This document shows, one piece after another, positions 24,929 to 34,200 of a stretch of DNA of 64,000 bases. The stretch is taken from contig JBBQSA010000010.1 of assembly GCA_038214295.1 (NCBI GenBank), positions 11,181-75,180 on the forward strand. Direction: 5' to 3'. The DNA comes from SHZI01 sp038214295. GTDB lineage: Bacteria > Pseudomonadota > Gammaproteobacteria > Steroidobacterales > GCA-2729495. A program made the position numbers and the translations under genes. The stretch's first letter is position 1, and every line of letters begins with the position of its first letter. The notes under the pieces were generated by a model. That model was given only the letters and a program-made list of their open reading frames with translations. It did no database searches and had not been told where the DNA came from.

Positions 24929-26437
24929 ATGCTGGCGCCAACCGTTTCCCGCCACGCGCTGCCGGTGGCCCAGCCGGCCTTTCGCGGCACGCTCCAGCGG
25001 CCCGACCGGCCGGCATCCGCCGTCGTTATCGGCGGCGGGCTCGCGGGCCTCGCTGCCGCCGTCGTGCTGGCCGAGCGTGGCGTCGGTGTCACCGTGCTCG
25101 AGCGGGAGAGCTTTCTTGGCGGCCGGGCGGGCGCCTGGACCGACCGGCTGCGCGACGGCACGAGCTTCGACATGGAGCGGGGTTTTCACGCCTTCTTCCG
25201 CCAGTACTACAACCTCCGCCAGCTGCTGCGCCGGGTCGATCCGCAGCTCGGTTTCCTCAAGGCCACCACCGACTACCCGATACTGACGCCCACCGGCAAC
25301 GAGTCCTTCGCCGGGCTCACCCACGCGCCGCTGCTCAACGTCGCGAAGCTCACCTGGCGCACCGAGACCCTCGGCCTTCGCGACCTCATGAAGGTGAACG
25401 TGCCGGCGGCGATGGCCATGCTGCGCTTCGACGACCAGCAGACCTACGCGGACTTCGACGGGCGGACCGCGGGTGCCTACCTGGACTCGCTCAACTTCCC
25501 CGCCATCGCCCGCCAGCGGCTGCTGCACGTCTTCGCCCACTCCTGCTTCAATCCGCAGGACGACATGTCGGCGGCCGATCTCCTGCAGATGATGCACTTC
25601 TACTTCACGGCCAACTACGACGGCCTGGTGTTCGACGTGGCAGACAGGCCCTTCTCCCGCGGCATCTTCCAGCCACTCAGCGCGCTGCTCGAGCGCCTCG
25701 GCGCCGGCATCCGGCTCGGTGTGAGCGCCCGCGCGCTGGTCCGCCGGGATTCCGGCTGGGCGGTCGAGACGGACCGGGACACGCTCAGCGCGGACATGGT
25801 GGTGCTGGCCACCGAGGTGACTGGCGTCAAGGCCATCGTCGATGCATCGAGCGGCCTCGCGCATGCGGAGTGGCGCCGCCGGATCGACGCCCTGCGCGTC
25901 ACCAATGCCTTTGCCGTCTGGCGCCTCTGGCTCGACCGTCCCGTGGCGCCGGGAAGGGCTGGCTTCGCGGGCACGGCGGGCGTTGGTCCCCTGGACAACA
26001 TCTCGGTGTACGAGAACCTGGAGGACGAAAGCCGGGCCTGGGCCAGCCGCACCGGCGGTTCGGTGGTGGAGTTGCACGCCTACGCGTTGCCACCCGGTAC
26101 GAGTGAGGGCCCGCTGAAAGGCCAGCTGATGGCCGGCCTGCACGCCCTGTACCCGGAAACGGCCGGCGCCGCCATTGTTGAAGACCGCTTCCTGCTGCGG
26201 CAGGATTGCCCCGCCTTCGCGCCGGGCGGCTACCCCCTGCGCCCGGAAGTCGGCACGCCCTTTCGCGGCCTGACACTCGCTGGAGACTTTGTGCGCCTGC
26301 CATTTCCGACCGCGCTCATGGAGCGCGCCGCCTCCGCCGGCTTCCTGGCCGCAAGCACGCTGCTCGACGAGCGCGGCGTGGCGCCCGAGCCGCTCTGGTC
26401 CGTGGCGGTCCGCGGGCCGTTCGCGCGCTCCGCATGA
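24929..26437 (+). CDS. FAD-dependent oxidoreductase, carotenoid desaturase (CrtU/CruE-like)
   Basis: A 502-residue flavoprotein of the carotenoid desaturase/isomerase superfamily. The dinucleotide-binding motif G-G-G-L-A-G-L-A-A-A is followed by E-R-E-S-F-L-G-G-R-A-G-A-W and by M-E-R-G-F-H-A-F-F-R-Q-Y-Y-N-L-R. The last segment is most reminiscent of CrtU/CruE proteins, which convert beta-carotene rings to aromatic rings, rather than of ordinary CrtI. A C-terminal FAD-closing motif, G-L-T-L-A-G-D-F-V-R-L-P-F-P-T-A-L-M-E-R-A, is present. It starts 8 bp after the transporter gene and its stop overlaps the downstream Rieske gene (ATGA), so oxidoreductase and Rieske protein are likely a functional pair. 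No other carotenoid genes are in the window; the exact substrate is unproven. Confidence 0.7.
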   Translation: MLAPTVSRHALPVAQPAFRGTLQRPDRPASAVVIGGGLAGLAAAVVLAERGVGVTVLERESFLGGRAGAWTDRLRDGTSFDMERGFHAFFRQYYNLRQLLRRVDPQLGFLKATTDYPILTPTGNESFAGLTHAPLLNVAKLTWRTETLGLRDLMKVNVPAAMAMLRFDDQQTYADFDGRTAGAYLDSLNFPAIARQRLLHVFAHSCFNPQDDMSAADLLQMMHFYFTANYDGLVFDVADRPFSRGIFQPLSALLERLGAGIRLGVSARALVRRDSGWAVETDRDTLSADMVVLATEVTGVKAIVDASSGLAHAEWRRRIDALRVTNAFAVWRLWLDRPVAPGRAGFAGTAGVGPLDNISVYENLEDESRAWASRTGGSVVELHAYALPPGTSEGPLKGQLMAGLHALYPETAGAAIVEDRFLLRQDCPAFAPGGYPLRPEVGTPFRGLTLAGDFVRLPFPTALMERAASAGFLAASTLLDERGVAPEPLWSVAVRGPFARSA

Positions 26438-27444
26438 GCGAGCTCATCCTCTTCGGGCGGCCGCTGCCGGACCTGCCCGTAACTTCCACGCTGCCCGACT
26501 GGCAGCAGGCGGACCCGCGCTGGATGGCGCACGCGCTGCAGATTGCCCTCGGCCGCTCCGGTGGCGGCTGGTTCGTCGTGGACGAGCGGCGCCGTTTCGG
26601 CGCGCAGCCGCGGCGTTACCGGATCGATGACCGGGACCTGGTGGTTTGGCACGGGCCGAACGGCCTGCTCGCAGCACCGGACCGGTGCCCGCACATGGGC
26701 GCGTCGCTCGCGGCCGGCTGCGTCCGTAACGGCCGGCTCGTCTGCCCCTGGCACGGACTGGAACTGGGGGACAAGCCCCACGGCCCCTGGCGGCCCCTGC
26801 CGCTGCATGACGACGGCGTGCTGGTGTGGGTGCGCCTCGACGACGCGGGCGAGACGCTCACTGATCGCCCGGTACTGCCGGAACGCCCAGGCCAGTACAT
26901 CGATGCGGTGGTGCGCCTCGAAGCCCGGTGCCGGCCCGAGGACCTGCTCGCCAACCGTCTCGATCCCTGGCACGGCGTCCACTACCACCCCCACACTTTC
27001 CGGCGACTGCGGGTGGTGGAGCGGCGGGACGACGAGATCACGGTGCGCGTGGCCTTCGCCGTGATCGGCCGGCTTGCAGTCGAAGTGGATGCGCGTTTCC
27101 ACTGCCCCGATCCCCGCACGATCGTGATGACGATCGTGCGGGGCGATGGCCTTGGGTCGACGGTTGAAACCCACGCCACGCCCATCGACGAGCACCGCTG
27201 CGCGGTGATCGAGGCCACGCTCGCGACCTCCGACCGGCCCCAGTTCCGTCACGTCGTGCGCCTGGCGCGCTGGGCGCGGCCGTGGCTCGAGCGCCGGGCC
27301 CAGCGGTTGTGGGTGGAGGACGTGGCCTACGCGGAACAGCGGCGGGCGGTTCTGGACCGGTCGCCGGTCGTGCGCGAGCACTACCAGGTGCAGCGAGGAC
27401 AGCAGTCGCAGCGGAAAGACAAGGGCCGCAAGGACCGGCGGTAA
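26434..27444 (+). CDS. Rieske [2Fe-2S] protein with DUF5914-like C-terminal domain
   Basis: A 336-residue soluble protein. Residues ~65-135 form a Rieske domain with ligands C-P-H (Cys85, His87) and C-P-W-H (Cys104, His107). Residues ~150-310 resemble the DUF5914 domain found behind Rieske centres in several carotenoid loci; it includes D-P-W-H-G-V-H-Y-H-P-H-T-F and a T-x-E-T-H-A-T-P-I-D strand, with many histidines. The start ATG 26434 overlaps the stop of the CrtU-like gene. I infer an electron-transfer or oxygenase role with that flavoprotein, for example in ring desaturation or oxidation. The lysine/arginine-rich tail (K-D-K-G-R-K-D-R-R) is unusual. Confidence 0.78.
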   Translation: MSELILFGRPLPDLPVTSTLPDWQQADPRWMAHALQIALGRSGGGWFVVDERRRFGAQPRRYRIDDRDLVVWHGPNGLLAAPDRCPHMGASLAAGCVRNGRLVCPWHGLELGDKPHGPWRPLPLHDDGVLVWVRLDDAGETLTDRPVLPERPGQYIDAVVRLEARCRPEDLLANRLDPWHGVHYHPHTFRRLRVVERRDDEITVRVAFAVIGRLAVEVDARFHCPDPRTIVMTIVRGDGLGSTVETHATPIDEHRCAVIEATLATSDRPQFRHVVRLARWARPWLERRAQRLWVEDVAYAEQRRAVLDRSPVVREHYQVQRGQQSQRKDKGRKDRR

Positions 27445-27566
27445 GGACCGCAGCCCAGGGGCCTCGGGGCGATCTGCCAGCGTGTCCTGATCCGCCACGT
27501 CCCGTTACCATAGGCCCGTTAGCATGGGGCTGAGCTGTCCTGCGATACCTGTGGCGGAGCGACACC

Positions 27567-29114
27567 ATGACGAACTCCCTGAATATCCCTGCCGTGCTGC
27601 CGACGGGGGCGCCCCTTCCGCCCTTCGACACGCTGCGCGACTACGTGGTCGCCCTGGAAGCGCACGGGCTGCTGCTCCGCATCCCGGAGGTGGACCAGGA
27701 TGCATTCCAGGCGACGGGCCTCGTGGCCCGCGCCAATGAGTTGTGCAGTTTCTTCGGGGTACCTGCGCTGTGGTTCGAGCGGGTGAAGATTGGTGGCCGC
27801 TGGGTTGAGGGCCCGCTGCTCGGCCTGCTGCAGTCGAACCTGCACACCGACGCCATCATCTTCGGCCAGCCGGTGGTGCCCGGTAACAGCGAGGCCAGCT
27901 ACCGCAATGCCAAGGCCTGGCTGGCCGGAATACTGGAGAAGAACAAAGGCAACTACCCCCGGATTGCTCCCGTGACGGTTTCGCGCGAGAAGGCCCTGTG
28001 CAAGGAAGTCGTCCTGCAGGGCGACGAGATCGACCTGACGAAATTCGCCTTCGTCCAGACCAATCCGATGGACGCGGGTCGCTACCTGAATGCAACGTCG
28101 GTGTTCACCAGCGATCCGGACATGGGCGTCAACTTCGGCACCTACCGCTGCCAGCTGAAAGGCCCACGGCTCATCGGCCTCAATCCGGAGCCCAACCAGT
28201 CTGGCTGGAAGATGCTGATGGCGGCGCGGAAGCGGGGCGACGCTGTAGCGAAGGTCTCTATCGCCCTGGGTACGGACCCGGTGGTCTGGTTCATCAGCTG
28301 CACGCGGGTAGTACCTCGTTTCGACGACAAGCCGGTCGACGAAATGGCAGTGGCGGGCGGTTTCCGCGGCAAGCCCGTGGAGCTCGTAAGGTCGGAAACC
28401 AATGATCTCCTCGTGCCCGCCCACGCCGAGATGATCATCGAGGGCGAAGTGCCGTTGCAGGAGGGTGGCCTGCCGGAAGGCCCCTTCGGCGAGATGTTCG
28501 GCTACCTGGGCGCCGCCAAGCCGGAAAACTTCTTCGTCAACGTCACGACTGTCACTCATCGCCGCAAGCCCTGGATCGTGAACATGTACACGGGTATGCA
28601 GCGCGGGATGATTACATCACCCCAGGATGCGCTGACCGACTACTTCCTCCGGCGGGCCGTGCCAAACCTGGTCGAGAGCTACATGTTCCAGGACAACATG
28701 GGCGTGTTCGTCGCCAGTATCGACAAGAACGGCCCCGGGCAGGGCATGCAGGCGGGTCGCGCGGTGGCCGAGCGAAATCCGATCGCCAAGGTCGTGATCG
28801 TGGTGGACAAGGACATCGACATCATGGATCGCACACAGATCCTGTTTGCCATGGGCTCACGCTGGCAACCGGCGGGAGCTACCGAGCTCCTGAAGGACAT
28901 GTGGGGGATTTCCACGGACCCAAGCCAGGCGAAGCAGGGGCGTACCAGCAAGATCGTGATCGATGCCACACGGCAGTGGCCAGAAGAAGGCGGTCGGGAG
29001 AACTTTCCCCCGACCAACCTCGCGCTGCTGGAAACCGGCGCACCCCGCGTACTCGCTGAAGTAGACCGGCTATTCGGGCCTGTGCTGAAGGCCTGGATGG
29101 CGTCCGGCAAGTGA
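27567..29114 (+). CDS. UbiD family decarboxylase
   Basis: A 515-residue member of the UbiD family, which uses prenylated FMN for reversible decarboxylation of aromatic or unsaturated acids. It starts at ATG 27567, 8 bp after a GGAG site. Family segments include the Y-L-N-A-T-S-V-F-T-S-D-P strand, the M-A-V-A-G-G-F-R-G-K-P-V-E-L-V block and the E-G-x-x-P-E-G-P-F-G-E-M-F-G-Y region bearing the catalytic glutamates, then a C-terminal V-V-D-K-D-I-D-I strand. No UbiX prenyltransferase gene is nearby. Its neighbours are a Rieske/CrtU-like pair upstream and an SDR downstream on the other strand. Length and residues fit catabolic UbiD-like enzymes as well as genuine UbiD, so the substrate is left open. 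Confidence 0.86.
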   Translation: MTNSLNIPAVLPTGAPLPPFDTLRDYVVALEAHGLLLRIPEVDQDAFQATGLVARANELCSFFGVPALWFERVKIGGRWVEGPLLGLLQSNLHTDAIIFGQPVVPGNSEASYRNAKAWLAGILEKNKGNYPRIAPVTVSREKALCKEVVLQGDEIDLTKFAFVQTNPMDAGRYLNATSVFTSDPDMGVNFGTYRCQLKGPRLIGLNPEPNQSGWKMLMAARKRGDAVAKVSIALGTDPVVWFISCTRVVPRFDDKPVDEMAVAGGFRGKPVELVRSETNDLLVPAHAEMIIEGEVPLQEGGLPEGPFGEMFGYLGAAKPENFFVNVTTVTHRRKPWIVNMYTGMQRGMITSPQDALTDYFLRRAVPNLVESYMFQDNMGVFVASIDKNGPGQGMQAGRAVAERNPIAKVVIVVDKDIDIMDRTQILFAMGSRWQPAGATELLKDMWGISTDPSQAKQGRTSKIVIDATRQWPEEGGRENFPPTNLALLETGAPRVLAEVDRLFGPVLKAWMASGK

Positions 29115-29131
29115 GCCGGCTGGACGAGCCA

Positions 29132-29878
29132 TCACCACAATACCGGCGAGCCATCCCACGCGAAGAAGCCGCCGCTCTGCTCCGGTGTCAGCCCGTCCAG
29201 CACGGCGAGCAGGTGGCCGGCCGCAGTTGTCGCGGAAAACACGGCATTTAGTGGGCGACCGCCCAGGAACGGCGCGGAAAGTCCGGTGTCCACGGTCCCC
29301 GGGTGCAGCGCCACGCAGCTGATTGGCGGCTGGTAACGGCGCCACTCGATGGCCAGCGTCCTGATGAACATGTTGTGGGCGGCCTTGGAGGCCCGGTAGG
29401 CGTACCAGCCGCCGGAGCGATTGTCTGCGATGCTGCCGACGCGAGCAGAGAGGCTGGCAAACAGCGCCCGGGGGCTCGCGCGAAGCAGCGGCTCCATGAC
29501 GCGAGCGAGCAGCAGGGCACCGGTGGCGTTGACCGCAAAGGAACGCTCCAGCCAGGCGGACCCGACATCGGCCAGCCGCTTCTCAGGCCTATGGTCAACG
29601 TCGTGCAGGATGCCGACCGTGTTGATGACCAGGTCCAGCCGGCCCGCCGGCTGCAGGCTTGCAGCCGCGTTCCTGAGACTGGTCTCGTCCGTGACGTCTA
29701 GCCGGACCGGGCGTATACGCTCGTCGGAGGCGGCCAGTGCGTGCAGCGTTGCGAGCGATACGTCGCTGCTGGCCGAGGCGTAGATGGTGCCGTCCTGCTG
29801 ACGTGCCAGCAGACCTGCGAGCAGGGCCCGGCCGATGCCGCTGCCCGCCCCGGTGACCAGTGCAACCGGGCCCGTCAT
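29132..29878 (-). CDS. SDR family NAD(P)-dependent oxidoreductase (C-factor-like)
   Basis: A 248-residue short-chain dehydrogenase. The cofactor-binding G-A-G-S-G-I-G (10-16), D-V-T-D at 61-64, N-T-V-G (86-89) and the catalytic Ser144, Tyr161 and Lys165 (Y-R-A-S-K) are all present. The overall pattern, including W-Y-A-Y-R-A-S-K-A-A-H-N-M and L-H-P-G-T-V-D-T, matches the CsgA/C-factor and YciK-like subgroup. It is the last gene of a four-gene leftward unit whose other members are three very small membrane proteins; its ATG 29878 overlaps the preceding TAA by one base (TAATG). Cytosolic; the substrate is unknown. Confidence 0.86.
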   Translation of the reverse strand: MTGPVALVTGAGSGIGRALLAGLLARQQDGTIYASASSDVSLATLHALAASDERIRPVRLDVTDETSLRNAAASLQPAGRLDLVINTVGILHDVDHRPEKRLADVGSAWLERSFAVNATGALLLARVMEPLLRASPRALFASLSARVGSIADNRSGGWYAYRASKAAHNMFIRTLAIEWRRYQPPISCVALHPGTVDTGLSAPFLGGRPLNAVFSATTAAGHLLAVLDGLTPEQSGGFFAWDGSPVLW

Positions 29879-30015
29879 TATGGCTTGTTGCGGCGCCCGG
29901 CCCGCCGGGATTCCTCGTCCTCAAGGCGGCGGAACTCCAGTGCCGTGAGAGCAATCCCGATTACCATCAGGGTGAAGACGCCGATGGCAAAGAAGAGCAG
30001 GGTCTGGGTACCCAT
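29878..30015 (-). CDS. 45-residue single-pass membrane protein
   Basis: A 45-residue open frame with one N-terminal hydrophobic segment (L-L-F-F-A-I-G-V-F-T-L-M-V-I-G-I-A) and a highly charged tail (E-F-R-R-L-E-D-E-E-S-R-R-A-G-R-R-N-K-P). Its ATG overlaps the TGA of the preceding small gene (TGATG) and its TAA overlaps the SDR start (TAATG), so expression is probably translationally coupled on both sides. The in-frame overlap and clean transmembrane pattern support a real gene. No function is recognised; a small stabilising subunit or membrane tether for the SDR is a speculative possibility. Confidence 0.65.
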   Translation of the reverse strand: MGTQTLLFFAIGVFTLMVIGIALTALEFRRLEDEESRRAGRRNKP

Positions 30016-30191
30016 CACTTGCGCCCTCCCATGCCGACAAGCTTGAAGTAGATGCCGAAGCACAGGATCGACGGCACCCACACCGCCGTGAACAGGCCTT
30101 CCTCGCGCTGCCCGGAAAACCACAGGAATCCCGAGAGCGCGAAGGAGATCGCGACAGCCAGCAGGATGAAAAAGTCAGACGCTTTGAACAT
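30015..30191 (-). CDS. 58-residue two-segment membrane protein
   Basis: A 58-residue open frame beginning M-F-K-A-S-D-F-F-I-L-L-A-V-A and ending K-L-V-G-M-G-G-R-K. It has two hydrophobic stretches (about residues 6-25 and 35-52) separated by F-S-G-Q-R-E-E-G-L-F-T. The gene starts 30 bp after the preceding small membrane-protein gene and its stop overlaps the next ATG. Translation coupling on both sides and a typical two-helix hairpin make it credible despite its length. No homologue can be named from memory. Confidence 0.68.
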   Translation of the reverse strand: MFKASDFFILLAVAISFALSGFLWFSGQREEGLFTAVWVPSILCFGIYFKLVGMGGRK

Positions 30192-30221
30192 GGTCGGGTT
30201 CCTCTTCTCGTTACCGGTAAA

Positions 30222-30440
30222 TCATTCCCAGGAGCCGATCGCGGCGATCAGGCAGCCTGCCACCGCGACGTTGCCAACGGTCCGGAGCCAGGAGTGCCCG
30301 GGGGAAGCCAGCCAGCCGGCCGGGATGAGGCCGGACACCGCGCCGACGAACAACACCACCGAGAAGGCAAGCAGGCCAATGCCAACGAGCACTGCGATCC
30401 TGCCCGCTCGAGGCGAGAGCCAGGCCTTGCTGTTGGTCAT
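30222..30440 (-). CDS. 72-residue two-segment membrane protein
   Basis: A 72-residue protein starting at ATG 30440, 6 bp after GGAGC. A frame ten codons longer is open but less well placed. Two hydrophobic segments (I-A-V-L-V-G-I-G-L-L-A-F-S-V-V-L-F-V-G-A-V and V-G-N-V-A-V-A-G-C-L-I-A-A-I-G) flank a short loop containing A-G-W-L-A-S-P-G-H-S-W-L-R-T. It is the first gene of the small-membrane-protein/SDR unit. The gap to the divergent SOUL gene is 143 bp. Function unknown. Confidence 0.6.
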   Translation of the reverse strand: MTNSKAWLSPRAGRIAVLVGIGLLAFSVVLFVGAVSGLIPAGWLASPGHSWLRTVGNVAVAGCLIAAIGSWE

Positions 30441-30583
30441 GTCTCGCTCCGGGTCACGTTGGGCCCTCACGCCGGGTTTCCATGAGAGTCATATCGCGGG
30501 CAGGGTGCTATCAGATTCAGGATCCGGGATGGATCGCTGCACTTGGTGGGCATCCGAAGCCGGTCGGGGAGCGAATTAACGCC

Positions 30584-31246
30584 ATGAACAGAATCGCGCT
30601 TGCGCTAATCGCGTCCCTTGCCCTGCTGGTCTCTCTTCGGCCGGTCTGGGCCACTGAAGAACCCGGCTATGCCGTAGTTGTCGGGGAGGGCGAGTTCGAG
30701 CTGCGCCAGTACCCGGCGATGCTGGCAGCGGAAACACTTGTGGCCGGCGCAGATTTCGACCAGGCCGGTAACGTGGCCTTCGGTCGGCTGTTCCGCTACA
30801 TCACTGGCAACAACCGCACCCGGGCGGACATCGCGATGACGGCGCCGGTGGTTCAGCAGCCTGACCGAGCGCGTGATCGTCCCGGCGAGAAGATCGCTAT
30901 GACAGCGCCGGTGACCCAGCAGGCAGACGCGGACGGCGGGCCGGGCAGTGGCTACCGGGTGGCATTCATGCTGCCGGCAGGTTACACGCGGGAAACCGTG
31001 CCGGCGCCCCTGGATCCCCAGGTGCAGATCATCGCCACCCCGGCGCGCCTGGTGGCGACGCTACGGTATTCAGGCCGCGCGTCCGCAGAGCTTCACAATC
31101 GCAAGGAGCGCGATCTCCGCGGCTGGATGGCCACCCGCCAGCTGGTGGCTACCGGCGACGCCATCTCGGCCCAATACAACGCCCCCTTCATCCCCGGGCC
31201 GTTTCGGCGCAACGAGGTGCTGATCCCGGTCACCAGGCCGGAGTAA
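30584..31246 (+). CDS. SOUL family heme-binding-like exported protein
   Basis: A 220-residue protein with a signal peptide (residues 1-22, ending V-W-A) followed by a SOUL/HBP domain. Recognisable family elements are Y-A-V-V-V-G-E-G-E-F-E-L-R-Q-Y-P-A-M-L-A-A-E, F-x-R-L-F-R-Y-I-x-G-N-N, and two copies of I-A-M-T-A-P-V (around residues 83 and 105), the hallmark of this group. The C-terminal F-I-P-G-P-F-R-R-N-E-V-L-I-P-V is also typical. Eukaryotic members bind heme or related hydrophobic ligands; whether bacterial ones do is not settled. The start at ATG 30584 is chosen for the signal peptide; an upstream start at 30482 would destroy it. It converges with the giant repeat protein, stops 6 bp apart. 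Confidence 0.85.
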   Translation: MNRIALALIASLALLVSLRPVWATEEPGYAVVVGEGEFELRQYPAMLAAETLVAGADFDQAGNVAFGRLFRYITGNNRTRADIAMTAPVVQQPDRARDRPGEKIAMTAPVTQQADADGGPGSGYRVAFMLPAGYTRETVPAPLDPQVQIIATPARLVATLRYSGRASAELHNRKERDLRGWMATRQLVATGDAISAQYNAPFIPGPFRRNEVLIPVTRPE

Positions 31247-31252
31247 CCTTCG

Positions 31253-34200
31253 TCAGGGCGCCAGCGCTGACGGACCCGGCGGGAAGCCCAGCAGCTGCCG
31301 GAACAGCGTGGTGTCCTGCGAATTCACGAACCCGTTGCAGTTCAGGTCCGCCTTGTTAAAGAGCGGTGCCACGCTCGGCAGCCCCAGCTGCTGGCGCAAT
31401 ATGGCTGTGTCCTGGGCGTTGGTGAAGTTGTTCCCGGGCGCGGGATTCCCGAAGTCGCCGTCGCAGTGGTTCCCGTAGCCGTCGCTGTCCGAGTCGCACT
31501 GGCTGGCGTTCGACTTCGTGGTGCAGTTGTCGAAGATCTGCGCCACGCCGTCGCCGTCCGTGTCGGTGAAGGGGTTCAGCAGTACCGTCCTTTCCATCGT
31601 GGCCAATTTGCCGCCGTCGTCGGCGACTCGGCTCTCCACGGTGATCAGGCGGCCGTTGACGGTGCCGGAGGTCACCACCATGGGCATGGTGACCACCGCG
31701 GAGGCGCCGTTAGCCAGGGTGCCCAGGTTCCAGTTGGCGAGCTCGCCCGAGTTACACAGGCCATCGTTGAAGGCGATGATGCAAGTGCCACCGCCGGTCA
31801 AAAGCGTCGGATTGAAGCTGTTTACCGTGGGCGGGACGCGCGCCTGGAGTACCAGGCCAGTCAAGGTGCCACCGCTGTTGTTGGTAACGGTGAGCGTTGC
31901 AGTGAGCGTCTGTGTGGCGACCACCGGGTCGGGCGCCAGTGACATGCTGAGCGCCAGAGGCTTGCTCGCCTCCACGCGGGTCGTCGCCGTCGCTCTTTCG
32001 GCATCCGGCACAACGCCAGCAACGATATTACCGGTCAGTTCGGCGGCGTTGATGCGGATCACAGTGCCGTTGGTCACTGCACCCGGTACCGACAGCGTCA
32101 CGGTCCGTCGGCCACCGGCACCTGCGGCCAGACTGCCAATGTTCCAGACAATGTTGCTACCGACGATGGTGCCCCCGCTCGACCCGACCAGGACGGCTTC
32201 CACCGGCAGCGGGAAGCTCAGTGTTGTCCCGGTGACGTTGCCGGTTGTGGCGCGATTGCCATAGGTCAGCGTGTACTTGAGTAACCCTCCATTGGGTACC
32301 GCATCCACATCGTCGGTGATGGAAAGCGTCAGGGGGTTGTCCAAGTCCACCGCGATGCTGGATTCCGTGACGGCGCGGTTGTTGCTGTCGTCCTTTGCCA
32401 TTGCCTCCAGGACGAGCAACCGTCCCACAGTAGCCGCCGATGCGACGAACACTGGTAGCGCAACGGTGACGCCCGTTCCGGCCGGTATGGTCCCGATAGC
32501 CCAGTTCAGCAATTCGGCTGAGTTACACAGGCCATCGTTGAAGGCGACGATGCAGGTGCCGCCACCCGTCAGATAGCTGGCATTGAAGCTGTTGAGGGAA
32601 ACCGGCACGCGGGCCTGAAGCACGACGCCGGTCAGTGGCGCGCCACTGCGATTGCTGACGGTCAGGCGGGCGCTGCCCGTTTCGTTTGGCCGAGCCGGAT
32701 CCGGATTGAATTCCACCGCGAGGACCAGAGGCGGGCTGGTAGCTACCCGTGTGACCGCGGTCGCTCGCGCCGATTCCGTTACCAGGCTGCTGTTAAGGCC
32801 AGAGATCAGGGCGCCGTTGACGTTTAGGGCCGTGCCCGCAGCCAGGCCGCCGTTGACTGCAACCAATACCTGCTGTCGGCCAGACTGGGTTGCCGCAAGA
32901 CTTCCGAGCGTCCAGCTGACGGTGCTGCCCGAGAGGGTTCCACCGCCGGTGGCAGACACGAACGTCGTCCCCGCGGGAACAGGCAAGGTCAGTGTCGTGC
33001 CGGTGACATTGCTGCTGGCCGCCCGATTGCCGTAGGTCAGCGTGTAGGTCAGCAGTTCGCCGGTCGCCACCCTGTCCTTGTCCTCGTCGACGGCGAGTGA
33101 CAACGGACCGTCGGAGTCGACCGCCACGGTGGTCCCCATCGCCGCCCGATTGTTGCCGTCATCGTTCGCGAGTGCCTCGAGGATGAGCAGGCGCCCCGGT
33201 GTGGTTGCTGATGCCACAAACATCGGCACGGACACTGTGACGCTGCCGCCCGCCGGCACTGTGCCGAGGGTCCAGTTGAGGATTTCGCCCGAGTTACACA
33301 GGCCATCGTTGAAGGCGACTATGCAGATACCGCCCTCCGTGACATAGGGCTCATCGAAGTTCGAAACGACGGTGGGAATCCGTGCCTGCAGCACGACGCC
33401 TGTGAGCGCTGCGCCGCTGCGGTTGCTGACGGTGAGTTGCGCGATGCCCTGTTCGTTGGGTCGCACCGGATCGGGGTTTACCTCCACGGCCAGCACGAGC
33501 GGTGCACTGCTTGCCACCCGAGTGACAGCCGTGGCCCGCGTTGACTCCTCAATCAGGCTGCTGTTCTGGCCAGCAATAACCGCGCCGTTCACGGGAAGAA
33601 CGGAACCCGCCGTCAGGCCGCCGTTCACCGAAACCACCACCTGCTGACGGCCGGACTGGGTCGCCGGCAGGCTGCCGAGCACCCAGCTCACGTTACTGCC
33701 AGAGAGGGTCCCGCCGCCGCTGGCAGACACAAACGTGGTTCCGGCTGGCACCGGGAAGCTGAGTGCGGTTCCCGTGATGCTGATGCTTGCCGCCCGGTTG
33801 CCGTAGGTGAGCGTATAGGTCAGCAGTTCGCCGGGCGTCACCCGGTCCTTGTCCTCGTCCACCGCCAGGGAAAGCGGGGCGTCCGAGTCAATGGCGACAG
33901 TGCTGCCAATAACAGCCCGGTTGTTGCTGTCGTCGTTCGCCAGTGTCTCCAGATTGATCAGGCGCCCCGCAATTGCCGCCGAGGGTACGAACACCGGGAT
34001 CGAGACCGTGATGCTTCCACCAGCCGGCAGAGTGCCGAGAGCCCAGTTCATCAGTTCGATTGAGTTGCACAGGCCATCGTTGAACGCAACGATGCAGGTG
34101 GCACCACCCGTCGCGTACGTGACACCGAAACTTGTAAGCGCAGCCGGCACCCGCGCCTGCAGCACCACGCCCGTCAGGGCCACGCCGCCCCGGTTGCTGA

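Noticed and set aside
31251..31272. Intrinsic terminator between the SOUL gene and the giant repeat protein gene
   Set aside because: A 6-bp stem with an interrupted extension is present, but there is no U-tract and the pairing is within chance for this base composition.
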